DNA of 64,000 bases from Paragonimus skrjabini miyazakii (GCA_014338405.1 JTDE01000273.1:51490-115489); one strand, 5' to 3'; positions 25,475 to 37,367 are shown, numbered from the stretch's first letter. The notes: a model not told the origin generated them from the sequence alone. Numbers and translations are program-made.

Positions 25475-26507
25475 GTGAGCATTTTATAAACTACTCTTGC
25501 TTAGTTTCAGTTTATTAACATCTTATGACTGTAAAAACAGCGAGCGCTTGTGAGTAATGTTCAACTTAATAGGACAAACAGCACAAACCGTGACAATTTT
25601 TAACATTACTCACATTCATGAAGTTACTAACTAACAATATAAGTAGCGCGTGTATATTAAACAAACTTCATCCGAAAAACGCAGTTCCTTACCAGCGTGC
25701 ACCCGGTGAACGTGAGCTGCCGCTGCGAACAGTTCGCTGAACCTTAAGTCGACAGTGAATTTAAAAATCTACTACGATTCACTGTTTCTTTTGTGACTCA
25801 GCAAGAATTTTTGTGAGAGCTCATCAATGATCACTCGAATGAGGTGGAAAGTCTGAATAACTCTGTCTTTGAGTGCAGACGGCAAATGCGTATTTAGCAG
25901 CACATCAAATTAGGGCTGGTATCTACCCAATAAAAATTGTCCAGCGTTGAATTTTCCTATCTGTCGTCATCACTTAAAGCGTTAGAGTTCACATGCGTGT
26001 TGAATGATTCCAAGTAATAAGTAAATCTACTCCACGACTGCATCGTTGATTAATGTGGGCGATAACATGCACAAGCTTGCCTATATCGTATATAATAACT
26101 GCAAGCCATCAAATATAGTGTACACAAATTTTCAGTTTGGAAAAGTCCATTTCAGTAGTACTTACATGGTTGACATCATCCGATTTTGGACCAATATATC
26201 ACAGTGATTCTGACCTAGGGACGCCTGCACAAGAAAGCTATCACAAATGGGATGCACCACAACTGCAATCTCAATTAAAATTCCGTAACTAGGATAAGTC
26301 TGAAGAAAAAACACCTAGGTGGTCAGGTCAAACCCAAACAGTATTTCGCTTTATTCATCTGAGAAGATGAAGTTTCAGCCTTTTGCGATGTCATTTTCAG
26401 CAACTGATGGACTTTGAGAGAAGTTACCTTTAGTCATATAATAACAGTCTTTTAGAATCTGTTCAAAAAATTATTAAACGGCCATTTTTGATATCAAATA
26501 AGAAGGT

Positions 26508-26900
26508 TTATTGATTCAGCTCCAAGATTAGTTGAAGGATAAGAAGACCGGACTTTTTGATAAGTCCAGCTAAATAGATAATTACGGAAGAAGTGTGAGA
26601 CGGGGTGCGTACATAATAATGCTTATACAAAGATTTGGTGGAAAATGTAGTAACATATTTGGAGAGATTTAAACCAAAGGGATTGGTTATGTCAACTACC
26701 ATGTTGTCCACAAGATTTTCACACACGGCGCTACAGTGGAAAATGAAAAAGCTACCCACGAACCGTCTGTGAGGAATAACGTTACATTGCTTAAACGCTC
26801 TAGGGATTTGACAAAAGTCTAAGCGCTCTGGAAACAAACCATGGAAAATGGCAGACGAAAATACATGCATTGAGGGAACGCACAGGTATTGATAAATCAA
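26508..26900 (-). pseudogene. Decayed LINE reverse-transcriptase fragment 1 (CR1/Jockey-like)
   Basis: A 130-codon minus frame in gene A intron 2. GLFPERLDFCQIP, RAFKQCNVIP and ENLVDNMVVDI resemble the order found near the start of non-LTR reverse transcriptases (a weak-spacing FP..K..NVIPI, then a K-E-ERLV-like helix). HTSSVIIYLAGLIKKS resembles the following ST-ALIYLxH segment. Catalytic YxDD is not included. The match is from memory of the family pattern only. Confidence 0.42.
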
Positions 26901-27237
26901 CTGACAAGGTGATAGGGAACGGGAAGAATGGTTAAACGCCGGGTATCAAAATATAGCCTTACTTCGTTGATGAAACGAGCGATAACATAAGTTAACCTTG
27001 TCAAGTTGTTAATCCAAGTGACCGCTGGCTAATTAAAAAAGGAAACTGAAGTAAGGGTCATTAATATACATGAATGGAAGAACACGCATTGGGGAGTTTC
27101 TCGTGCTGATTCCCTCTAGTAGGCAAAAACAAAATACCAGCACACTTTGAAGTGAATTGAATATTCCTCACAACACACTACTATAGAACTTCCAATTATC
27201 CGCTTTCATTCCTGTTAGAGCTAAATAATGATGTCAT

Positions 27238-27800
27238 ATGGCTGAGATCAAAACCCCGAACATGCTTTGATGGGGAAACCGCGTTGACCACATTGGCCTC
27301 ACATTAGGCATGACTGAATTATAATATATTAACGTTCAGCCACGTTCGGTTGTGAGTGACGCTCATATTGCTCAAGATAAGATACAGCAGTTGTCCTGTT
27401 ATTTCTAGTTGATGACCCTAAGACTGGGATTTCTCTCCAAGTCTAAATCACAGAAATCGTCAAACCTGAGTGTTATTTCGATTACTCACTTAGAAGTCCT
27501 AAACCGAGATCAACGAATGGAGATAACAATTAGTAACTGTCTTCCGCAGACTCAATGTAGCAAACTGATCAGTTTTGACAAGCGAGTACGGCTAAGCTTG
27601 TGATAAGCATATGTTAGTTCGAACATGCTAAATGTATGTTCATTGGGGGCAGGCATGAAGGTGTGATCATAATTTTAATCCCGGCATTGACAAAGATGTG
27701 CATTGTTGACGAATCCACACAAGAACCAAACTCAAGTTCATTGCTTCGTTTCGAAACAGACTGACTGGAATTTTATGGAATTACAAGATTAGCAATCATT
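27238..27800. repeat. Family 1 copy e, inverted pair (old)
   Basis: The minus arm 27238-27500 runs from the B-box area through the A box (GACCACATTGGCCTCAC), head and link. The plus arm about 27555-27800 runs head to ribozyme remnant (GCATTGTTGACGAATCC near 27697) and tail. Both are strongly diverged, so this is an old copy with the same opposed layout as younger ones. Confidence 0.6.
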
Positions 27801-27924
27801 TAGAGTAGTTTACAACTCCTAGTAACCTGAAAACCCACCACTAATTACCATTAATCAAAATATCGCTCAACAATTTTTGATTTATGTAACTTCAATTTAG
27901 ATGTGTTCTCACTATGAAGACATC

Positions 27925-28000
27925 GACCGAAGTTAACAAAACAGTTACTGTGTCTTTTCTCCTAAAGGTCATGCAATCTGAACATCACTTTTTCAGTGTG
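27925..28000 (+). repeat. Family 1 head fragment
   Basis: CATCGACCGAAGTTAACAAA followed by ACAGTTACTGTGTCTTTTCTCC matches the head segment CATCGACTGGAGTTAACAG plus ACAGTTACTGTGTCTCCTCTC of other copies. Confidence 0.6.
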
Positions 28001-28336
28001 ATAAAATATACATTGCAGGGTTGTGACCAAATTATTAGTACGAATAAACTGTCAAGCAATACGGGTAAATAAAACTAAGTAGGTTGTTTTATGTCGAAGG
28101 TCAATTTATCTACATGAGTGATTAGAAAAGTGTGGGCGTGAACTGGTATGAATGTGAAATAAAATAGAATTATTAATGAGGATATCAGTGCACCTCGTAG
28201 AACATCACAACCATTTGCCAATGTTGATAAAGCTTGGTTAAAAAATGGTTGAATTTGAAAGAAACTATAAATTGACCGTGTAAAAGACCCATAGTTGATG
28301 GCTTAAGGTTAGATTCGTTCAGAATTTGAAATAACC

Positions 28337-28603
28337 CTAATCTAGAAACACTTCAAAAAAACATCTGCCAACAGCTTCAAATATTCCATCAAGCGATGGC
28401 AAAGTGAAATGACCTAGACAAGCGAGAACATCAACAGTTGAGCTTGAGTGACGGTACACGAAGTAAATGGTGCCGCAGTGTTCATGTGAGTTTTCATTCG
28501 AGGGAGAATTCGATTTTTCAAAATATTTCAGTGCTACGGTTCTACATAAAATTGGACGAAACTTGCTCGTTCCTATTTTAAGAGTCGTTGTAATGCACCG
28601 CAT
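28337..28603 (-). pseudogene. Decayed LINE reverse-transcriptase fragment 2 (CR1/Jockey-like)
   Basis: An 88-codon minus frame in gene A intron 2. FRPILCRTVALKYFEKS is like the YRPIS-TTV-LK-FEK stretch, SSSTVDVLACLGHFTLPSLDG like RRSTVDVLA-LTH-SLD, and FFEVFLD like the FLDF catalytic aspartate motif of non-LTR reverse transcriptases. It is antisense to gene A. It may belong to the same element family as 26508-26900. Confidence 0.5.
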
Positions 28604-29041
28604 TATCTGACAGGCAGGAATTTCGCATTATGCGAAGCACTAGACATAAAACTCACATAGAAGCTAGCATGAAACCTCAACACTTTCCTTAAGAACGACT
28701 AAGGATAAGCTTTCAGGTCTGTTTGGTTTGTCTGACGTTAACTAAACTAGTGTTACAGAAGCCGCAGAGCTCTCCATGGGAGCGGACTGATCAGCAGGAT
28801 AAGATAACTGGTGAGCAGTCGAGATTTGGGTTAATTTCAACCTGATTGTCACTCATATTATGCTCATAGCTTTAAAGTTCAGATAAAATTTTCAGCCAGC
28901 CTCTTTCACAAAAAGGCATTAAACTGTAGTTTCGATCTTGTTGCGGTTTTTCGGTACTGCATCTCCGGGTCACGATGGGGAGTAGAACTCTTGTCTCTCT
29001 TTCGTGAAGCACTTGTGTCAGATAGTAAGCTAATGATCTAA

Positions 29042-29330
29042 AATGAGGCAAGGCCGAATTATCACATCCTAATGCTCAACCATTTCTCCTTGTAAGTAGT
29101 GATCAGTTTGCTCGATCTTGTTGATAGAAAGCACAGTTACAGTTTGTTAAATGTGACTAGAGTTCTAATGCCTGCCACGATAAGGATGTACCTTACTAAC
29201 AAGCTCTAATAAGAACGAAGTCCGAGTCTATTGCTTCTTTTTGAAAGCGGCTAACTGGAAAGTTTATCCAAAATTGAAATCTATGATCAGACTGTGACTG
29301 ACGTTTTGTTTGGTACAGCATGACTTTATA
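29042..29330. repeat. Family 1 copy g, inverted pair (old)
   Basis: The minus arm 29042-29150 (GGCCGAATTATCACATCC, then GCACAGTTACAGTTTGTTAA) is followed by a plus arm of about 29163-29330. The plus arm has a ribozyme fossil (TACCTTACTAACAAGCTC) and tail (GGCTAACTGGAAAGTTTAT). Heavily mutated. Confidence 0.6.
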
Positions 29331-30135
29331 AGACCCGGGAAGAAATTGTTTGTTGTCCCGTTGAATTAATAAATACTCTTCTGAGAGCTTTTAACTAGAC
29401 ACCTTAATTCATTTAATTTCTTCATTATTTGTCAGATTTCGTCATGTCGTTGTGCGTGAACTTACACCGAATAAAAACTATTTCGATCATAAGTGACAGG
29501 CTCTGAATTGCATTTAACTGATGAACGAATTTTTGCTTCAGAAGCCTTTGTCATACTTCTTACAAAGTCTGTAAACGTATTGGAAAAAAATCTGTCCTTA
29601 CGTCGGTATGTAAGATAATGGTGGTCCAGCCGACCAGGTCTAACTGACTGGATGGAAGACTAGTGCAAAGATTAAATCGTTATCTCTTCTAAATAATCAT
29701 GAAGATCCAATAGTGTGTTCTAGATCACAATGAGAAAAAACTGTTAATCTTATAGTGAGTGAAGTATCTCATTATTAAAATGGTATGCATTAATACATTC
29801 GGCATAGAATAAGAATAACAAATCGTTTTAAATTCTGACCGAGAAACCAAAAAGTACATTCGTATACAATAAACCAAAATGCTCAAATCCCCACACAATT
29901 TAAACTGTGAGCCGTAGCGACAACAGTACATTTCGAAGAATGATGGTTCACTAGCAACAAACATACGATTGAACTATACACACAAAATGTACACATGCAT
30001 ATTCCGTTTGGATTTACCCTTTCGGTAGGCTTTCAACACTTCAAATAAGTTGCGAGTAGATGATCCATGTCACTCTTTAGTCAATAAATCAGTAGAAATT
30101 TGTTCGAACTATATTACGCTCTGTTTACCGTTCAG

Positions 30136-30252
30136 ATCCGAACATGGTTTCAAAATCGACGAATGCGTGAGAAAAGAAATCCAGAGAAATTTCGCCAGAA
30201 TCGATCCACTTGTAATCGTGATATTTTGATGACGGCCAAGTCTAAACAATGA
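30136..30252 (+). CDS. Gene A homeobox protein, exon 3 (recognition helix and C-terminus)
   Basis: This short terminal exon is easily missed because its open frame is only 39 codons. The acceptor CCGTTCAG ends at 30135, and the exon reads IRTWFQNRRMREKRN before running on to a TGA at 30250-30252. It supplies homeodomain positions 45-60: Ile45, Thr47, Trp48, Phe49, Gln50, Asn51, Arg53 and Met54. Entry is in phase 0, exactly as exon 2 requires. The joined protein is 340 residues with the homeodomain at 259-318 and only about 22 residues after it. Trp48, Phe49, Asn51 and Arg53 are the near-invariant DNA-contact and core residues, and Gln50 is the usual Antp-type specificity residue. Thr47 with Met54 recalls Vent/Nanog-like domains, but this is a weak family hint. 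A longer antisense frame at 30109-30402 is a shadow. Confidence 0.88.
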   Translation: MRTWFQNRRMREKRNPEKFRQNRSTCNRDILMTAKSKQ

Positions 30253-30338
30253 GCCACAAATTGTACACATTTTTAGCATAGCTGTGTGATACTTGCCTTT
30301 TGTTGAATATTTTATTCTGAATTGCTGTACAAAACGTG

Positions 30339-30344
30339 AATAAA
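30339..30344 (+). promoter_or_regulatory. Candidate poly(A) signal of gene A
   Basis: AATAAA lies 87 nt after the gene A stop codon, in AT-rich sequence. This fits a short 3' untranslated region. The hexamer is common in AT-rich DNA, so the assignment rests on position only. Confidence 0.4.
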
Positions 30345-31309
30345 TAGCATTGCTATAGAGAAGTATTTGGACAGTGTTACGATTAATGTGCCTGGAAAAC
30401 AAATTGGGAACAGCAAACTTCCATCCATTATGGTCTCTGTATAAATCGTCGATACCTTGCGAAAAACTTGGAACCCGTTAAAAATATCACGTCTTTAGCT
30501 GGTTTTATTTAATATGTTGCTTTGCGATTAATCGATAAATTCCTTCGAAGCCATTCATGGGCTACTGGGACGGTTCCTCGGGTACGAGTTTTCCGTCAGC
30601 ACATTTCAAGGATGTTCGTTTATCATGCCATTTGTTGAGAGGGAAAGTATTGGCGAAAGCTGTAAACGTTTTGAAAGTTGTAGTTATTTTAGAACAAGGT
30701 TGGTCTAGTTTATACCGTTAGATTGGTTGGACGTCTTCACTAGTTCACTGGAATGAAATTGAACCTTATCAGTTATTGTTCAGCTGTTGTTATCAGTTAT
30801 TGTTCACTTTTTAAAAACATTTTCTAATTTGTTGGTTTTATTCTGTTTAAGAATATATTTTCTCAAACTGTTTATTCCATACTCAAATTCGTATTCAAAA
30901 TTGGCACAAGGAATTCCAAGCATCTATCACAGCTTTGTAGCTAGGCTGACTAACTGTGAACAAAGCATATACTAGTTCCTCCTGAATCCAGTTTCACCAC
31001 ACCTTGGAAACAGAATCTTTACAGTATACACAAATACACCGACACACTTTTTGATTCATATGAGAACCAAGTGTGAATCAAATGGCATCAAAACGGCATA
31101 TTTCCAAGTGGCGTTCACTGCACCACCTGAGTTACAAATCCAAGGTGGAAACTCAAAAAGGGTAATACTTATGCACAATTATTCGCCCGCTACATATGAA
31201 ATTAACCATCACTGCAGTGACAGTTTAGCCCGTGAATACTGTGATGAATTCTGTATAAGTGAATGGGTGGGGCTTATAATTGGGTCTAACTGTGAGATTT
31301 TTGAGCTTC
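30345..31309. other. Intergenic region downstream of gene A
   Basis: AT-rich. The 31051-31353 plus frame runs into the tRNA-derived SINE and is not supported as a gene. Confidence 0.4.
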
Positions 31310-31400
31310 TGTCGTGGCTTCGGAGCTCTGCAGCAGAGCACAGGTCGACTTGAGGCAAGTCGTCTTTACCGTTTGTTTGAATCCAGCCCGAGCCCAGAGT
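31310..31400 (+). repeat. tRNA-derived SINE (family 2), copy 3
   Basis: GGAGCTCTGCAGCAGAGC and, 61 nt later, GTTTGTTTGAATCCAGCC align in spacing with the A and B boxes of copy 1, which also ends GTTTGAATCCAGCC. The middle is diverged. It is less certain than copies 1 and 2. Confidence 0.42.
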
Positions 31401-31813
31401 TTCCACAGTCCAGTCCAATCAAACTATGCTCACTTACCAAGTTTAAAAGTGGACCATGTTTTCTGTTCAAAATTTTTTTCGTTGCCTACCTCTACATAAG
31501 TGAAGTAAACTTGTGAACATGCTTGCTGGTAAGTTACAGTTACAGAGTCTTCTAATCATAATAGAAATCTTCCCGTGTTACATAAACTGCCTACACTTTC
31601 AGCTTCGTGCCTCGTTCAATTCGAGTGACACTGAAAATAACCATTTCTCTTGGTGTTTGCTTTCGACCATTCAAATGGTCTGGATAACTGATTCAACACT
31701 AAAGTCTCATCATCATCGTCATCATAACAGCCATGAGCCTGACCAAAAGGCACTGTGGCTGGGGCTGCCGCTCACCTCAGCAGTGACGTGGAATATCCTA
31801 GAAGAAAACGATA

Positions 31814-32786
31814 CTAAGACGGTTGAACATTATCAAAAGAAGAGTATGCGGAAGAACTAGAAATGGTATGGATACAGGTCCGCCATTGACTGCGACACAT
31901 TGCCATCTCGGATAGCGTCTCTAAAAGGCGGTTTGAGTGATCACGAGGACCCCATCCAGGCAGGCGACACCTACCCACTTTGCTCAATGGAGCAGTCAGA
32001 GTCTTCATATTTCGTGACCACGTTGATGGTTGACCACCACGCNNNNNNNNNNNNNNNNNNNNNNNNNNNNNNNNNNNNNNNNNNNNNNNNNNNNNNNNNN
32101 NNNNNNNNNNNNNNNNNNNNNNNNNNNNNNNNNNNNNNNNNNNNNNNNNNNNNNNNNNNNNTTCCGGAATACGCGCCGGCGAACTGCCACATTGCTCACG
32201 CAATCAGTCCACTCAACATGGGTCAGTTGACGGAAACAACGATGGTCAAACACAGCATGCCTGTTGATATCTTCATTGTGAACAGGCCACGTTTCTGAAC
32301 CATAAAGCAAAACGGAACGCACACCGGCATTATATGCTCTTCCTTTCAGCGACAACCGGACGTCTTTTCGACGCCATAGATGACGCAGTTTGGCAAACAC
32401 AATTCGTACCTTTGCAATCCTCGTTGATATCTCATCAGTACTATTACAGACTGGCGAGATAGTGCTACCCAAATATGTGAAACTGTCCACAGTCTCAAGC
32501 GGATTACCTGCAATGAAGAAAGTAGGAGTTGAAGTGCCCCAGTCTTGAAGCAACACTTTGCACTGTGAAGGTGCAAAGCGCATTCCATACAAACCAGCTT
32601 GGTCGCTCAAGGGGGCTAGGCAGGACAATGTCGTCCGCATATTCCAGATCGGTCAATCTAGAGCCAGGAAGAAGCTCGACACCAAGCCCACTGTATTCCC
32701 GAAGTGCACCCTCCGGAACGTCGTCCATGACAAAATTGAACAGGAAGGGGGAAATCGGACACCCTTGACTGACACCACCACTTAAG
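31814..32786 (-). pseudogene. RTE-like reverse transcriptase, broken
   Basis: Two overlapping frames carry the protein: 32728 and upstream (MDDVPEG to YADDIVL) and 32640-32005 (from SDQAGLYGMRF-like to VRRRVFR). A frameshift lies near 32620, and a further frame change across or near the N gap leads into the C-terminal frame ending at 31814. The YADD catalytic motif survives, but the reading frame does not. Confidence 0.78.
32043..32161. other. Assembly gap (119 N)
   Basis: Run of N inside the RTE-like coding region. Its length is close to the roughly 40-45 codons expected between the flanking protein segments, so little sequence other than repeat is likely to be hidden. Confidence 0.97.
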
Positions 32787-35700
32787 TCTCACCCAACGAT
32801 AAAAGACTCGTGACTACCTCCACAAGATTTCTGACAGTGTTACTTCCCCCAAAAGAAAATACACTCCAACAGTTTGCAGTATTAAAAATGTTTACTGCAA
32901 ACTAATAAAACAAAAAAGTTATAACCGTTGAAAGTATTACAAATTGAACACTGTGGAAAAGAAGTGTCATACATGTTGGGGAAGTATCTGCGTCGCGCTA
33001 ATCGACAGGGCACTCTAGGTTCTTAGGACTAAAGCATACCAGTACATTAATTGCGATCCGCTGGCACTCTGTACGACAGATCCGATAAAGCCGATAAGAC
33101 TCAGTATTGAAAAGTTTGAGGCTTCCACTTCTATCCAAAAGGTTACAGAAGCTACAATTCTCCACGTAATCTAACTATGAGAGTTGGCTTGGTGCTCGGA
33201 ATTTTAACGTTTTGAAGCAGTTATCATTCAGCCCATAAAATCGTATAGGAGGTTTGATATTGTGAAATAGATAGCCTGATCTGGTAACAATTGTTAAGCC
33301 GGAATCAACGGATTCCACTATTGATCACTTAGATTATATTACTGATAGTGTTGATGGTAGTAAGGTATAAGATCTACTCTTGTCCATAAACCATTCGAAC
33401 GTGTCTTCGGTTCGAGTCCATAGGAAGGCTGGCTAAGTAATCGATTATTTCATGGTTCTTGAGTTCGTGTTAACATTGCACGGTCTTCGTTATTTTATTT
33501 CAACTGATCTTATAGTAAAAATCCGCAGGTGCTACCATTTCCTCAACTGTTATTCAGTTATCTGTTAACAGGTTAATGTTAAATACATGACGCTGGTTGA
33601 AGATTTTTATGGATAACAAAACATTTCCTATCTCCACCTAATTTTTAAACCACAAATTATTGTCTCATTCCTGTGGCTGTTCAGCAATTAAGGTTTAGTA
33701 ACCAATATTAACTTATTGGAATTGATAAAAATACTAATTAAAAGCATGATTACCACGAACAAGAGGAGAAGTGGTAGAAACGTATGTCAACTTCGGGCCC
33801 TACTGGTAGTAAGTAGGGCGAACCTGCAAGTCATTACTCGCTATATCTATGAAACCAGTTGAATATTGGACAAAATCCACAAATAAGTCGCTGGTGGGCA
33901 GTCACCGATCTGGTCAATTTTGAGTTGAACTTCTCGCACTCGCTGTTAAATCGCTCCTGGCGATTTAAGGTAGTTCACTCAATAACGCGTACTCGACAAT
34001 TCCAATAACGCTTATTCAGACGGTCGGGTTAACGAGATTATATACCAAGTCCAAAAACTTCAGAAGAGACGGTCAAAAGGATTGGAACTTATACAGTACT
34101 GTTTAGTAAAATTACAGTAAAGGTACTATCTCACGTTGAATGTGAATCAACCGGATAAACAAAGTATACAGCAAGGGCGTTCAAAATGGAGTAACTAAAC
34201 ACGATTCCATAAACAAATGCTAGTCAATGAGAAATGACCTCATTAGAACAACTGGTTGCAGATGAAGATAAGAACGTGTCAACCAGTATCAAGAAGGAAG
34301 TTTTAACAGATAAGCAATGATTGTTATAAAGAAAGCATTTCATGTACAGTTGTGGTACAAAATTCATCATGATCGTTTATTGTACACAGCAAAGACAAAT
34401 TTAGGATCGGCTTCCTACAAATACAACAAATATATCTCAAAGAATTCATCTCTCCGCATCATACCAGACAAAAGATGACAAACATACCAGATGAACTTCA
34501 GCAGACCCAACACTCGCTTTTCAACTGGAACTTTGAGATTATGTCAAGCTTTTTCTTTTTCCAAAACACAGGGCATGTGTTGATAGGTTACTATGTCATG
34601 AAGAGGGGATGGTTGTCTTCATGTTTCCTGACTATAGAAATGATTATCACATAAAATTTACATTAGTTATACCAGCAACCACTATTCTGTTTGATTATAA
34701 CACTGGTGGAATACAGAAAAATCACACGTTGGAGTCACAATATGTCAATATCTCTGCTAGTTCTTCATAAGTGGTTACCGTGAAGTTCGTGGTTTATTTG
34801 CTACCTTGAAGCATAACACCGCTAGTGAAAGTGCTGACATTAATCGAATTTGCTTTTAACAAAAAGACTCCGATTATACCCGAACAGTCTTATCGCATGT
34901 GATCAAGGGAGTCAAGCGCGTACGGCCCCGTTCGTCTGTTTCCTACAATAGCACCAATTTGATACGTTTCAACTAGTTGGATGTGAGAAATTCTTTGGGT
35001 CAGGATTTATTACTCATGCATTGAAACAATATTTTCTAAGGTGTACTCATGCACATCTCTTCAGCCATAATGGTTGATAGAACCAAGTGGGCGTTGCTAT
35101 GTTCAAACACAGTCGAAGTATGAACCAGTACTGAGGAAGTATAGGGGAGCTCATATGGAAAAGGTTTACACCGTCACGTACAGCAACTGTTGAGATCCCC
35201 GTAAGCTTCATTTCTCTATCTTCGGGTAGCACATCCAAGGTAGGCATCCAAACACTACGTGGATAAACTCAGGGATAAACCATTATATGTTATTTTTCGA
35301 TAAAACAGAGTACATGCTCACAGTCAAGCCACTAACCTATAATTTCGGTCTCAGTCTAAAACCACTTCACCCCGACTAACTCGAGAAGGTTTGCTACTGA
35401 GAACTGAGGATTCAAATGACAAATGGTTCATTCACTGCAGGCGATTGACCGATTTCAATTATTTTTTTCTTTTCTCAAAAACACTTGCATTACAGTTGTA
35501 TATATAAAAAAAATCAATGAAGTTCAATAGGGAAAATTTGAAATAATGAAAACAAAGCAAAACAAGAATGTAATGTTAATTGTTACATACAACTTTTCTT
35601 GATTGAAATAATAATATCATTTGTTTTGTATCGAAATTTCCAACTTCACCATAAGTATCAACAACTTTAATTTGAGTTGAGAGAGAGAAAGTACTAATGA

Positions 35701-36042
35701 GTGTTCTCACTAGCCATTGAAATGACCCTGTTCTCCGATCACGGAAACCCGGATTAACTAGGAATAAGTCTGTAAAGCATGATGGTTGACAGCTGAGGAT
35801 AGTCCGAGTTGCCTGTCTTATTCTACTCAGCCTTGTTTGACAATAGCTGGGGTTTTGAAAACTGATTTCACACCTTATGGGTGAGATAAGGAAAAGAATG
35901 TGTGCATTACAGGAAAATAAGAATGATAGTCACTGGAGGCTATATACAAGTAGTGGGTCCACATGTAAGAACATGTGTTGTACTGAGTTCAGCAGAGGCC
36001 ATCTGAGAACGGTCGTTTTTGAAAACGGTTTAAACATTACGA
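32787..36042. other. Region between the RTE remnant and the gene B stop
   Basis: Includes the presumed 3' untranslated region of gene B at its right-hand end. No clear AATAAA occurs on the minus strand close to 36043; the nearest I saw is near 35007. Otherwise unremarkable AT-rich DNA. Confidence 0.4.
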
Positions 36043-37367
36043 TCATGGAACGAGCGACTGGTTAGCTGACAAACACGGGGGAGGTAAACCATACATTGAC
36101 CTAATATCTGTCATCGTTGTAGAACCTTTTGAATAGTCACACATTGTCGAGTAATGGGATTTTGATAATAACTGATCCGGACGATTGTTAGTCAACCGGA
36201 AATAATCCGTTGATGGTACTTCCTTGTGTGAGAAGAACGACGGATTGGACAGTTGGGGCGTCAATACATTATTATTGTTGTTGTTGCTGCTGCTGCTTGT
36301 TCCGTTAGTAGCAGTTTCGATTGTTTGGGCGTTTGTAGGGAATGTATAGTTGGTAGGTTCCATCACCAACGACTGCGTTGGAATATTAGTATCTACTGGT
36401 ATCTCAGAGCCCTGTGTAACCGTAGTGGGTGAAGGCAAAGAATTCGGCTGACGAAGCTTAGTAGTCCAAGAAGATGTGAACGGATAGCTCGCGGACGTTT
36501 GGCGATCGGCCGAACCAGGAATGAGATTGGAAGAGCCAGTTTGCCATTGATCGGACAAGCCACCAAAAAGGTTGCTCATGGAGTCGGATCGAGTAGTATT
36601 CGGGGAGATGAGAGAAGTAGCAGAAAATGACGGACCATAAAATGGTGACAAGTGAGATAATGTTGAAAATGGGTTGGTTGGGACAGACTCTGAAGGATAG
36701 GGGAACGGAGGAGACTGGAAATGAGATACGCTATCACTGGGGAGAAGGGAACCTGGCAGTCCAATTCCAGAAGCCAGATAGTTTGAATATTGTTGTGCTT
36801 GGTTTAACAACACGGAGGAATAGTCTGACGAGCAAAAGGAGCTTGCAGATTTCGTTGCAAAACTTTGACCACTCATTTGATCACGGTGGGAGTTAGGATT
36901 CTGAAAACAAAAGTTGGCGTTTTGTGCTAATGCTGGCATGTCCAGTGAATTAAATGACTCGCGATTCCTTTGCGTTAAGTGGTCGTTTATTGTTTGGCCA
37001 GGATTGTTGTTTTTATCAAACCTTGACAGTGGGTTGCCGACGGGGGATATATTCGGCATTGTATGTAACGATTCTAAAGACGTTCTGTTATCCTCAGAAT
37101 TCATGCTGTGCTCACTGGATGTCGACGTTCTGACAGAAGACATGGTTTGATGTTTTGAAGGATCGGATGAAGCACTCGCTGAAGACCTTCTAACGGATCC
37201 ATATTCGTGAGATGGTTTCGAATTAAGATAATTTTTATAGATGACACCCAGATCTATTGAACCCTTCGTACCTGGAAGCGAGTTGAGGGGGTGTCCGATT
37301 GTTCCTGTATTAGCGAGATTATTTTGAGGTTGGTCTGCAGTGTCAACACTCATGTAAATACCGGAAC
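36043..37367 (-). CDS. PKNOX (prep): Gene B PREP/PKNOX-type, terminal C-terminal exon
   Basis: Terminal exon after acceptor GATTTTAG at 37368. Its first two bases complete a Gly codon with the single base from the previous exon, reading SALGSGIYMSVD across the join. It encodes about 440 residues and ends in TGA at 36045-36043. The product is Ser/Asn/Pro-rich and contains a Ser/Asn homopolymer near 36265-36305. No known domain is visible. From HPYP to the stop, gene B encodes about 770 residues, against roughly 175 after the equivalent point in human PKNOX1. The Met 5 codons into the exon is not a start, because splice phase and frame both continue upstream. It could be read as a separate single-exon gene, but the exact phase match argues against that. 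Confidence 0.84.

Larger units (their letters stand above)
25475..30135 (+). other. Gene A intron 2
   Basis: A 4,661-nt phase-0 intron bounded by GTGAGC and TTCAG that splits the homeodomain at 44/45. It contains two antisense decayed LINE reverse-transcriptase fragments (26508-26900 and 28337-28603) and several old ribozyme-repeat pieces (27238-27800, 27925-28000, 29042-29330). Confidence 0.78.
31706..32786 (-). mobile_element. 5'-truncated RTE-like LINE with GATGAT tail
   Basis: Minus-strand remnant of a non-LTR retrotransposon. It starts inside the reverse-transcriptase domain near 32786 (GGVSQGCPISPFLFNFVMDD), runs through the catalytic LEYADDIV, the FTYLGSTIS region and LLYGSETWPVHNED, and ends in the C-terminal GPRDHSNRLLETLS region with a stop at 31814. 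About 100 nt of 3' sequence follows and then a GATGATGAT-type tail at 31706-31730, typical of RTE-clade 3' ends. The 5' half with the endonuclease is missing, so it is a standard truncated insertion. The N gap at 32043-32161 interrupts it. Clade is inferred from memory of fluke RTE sequences. Confidence 0.78.
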
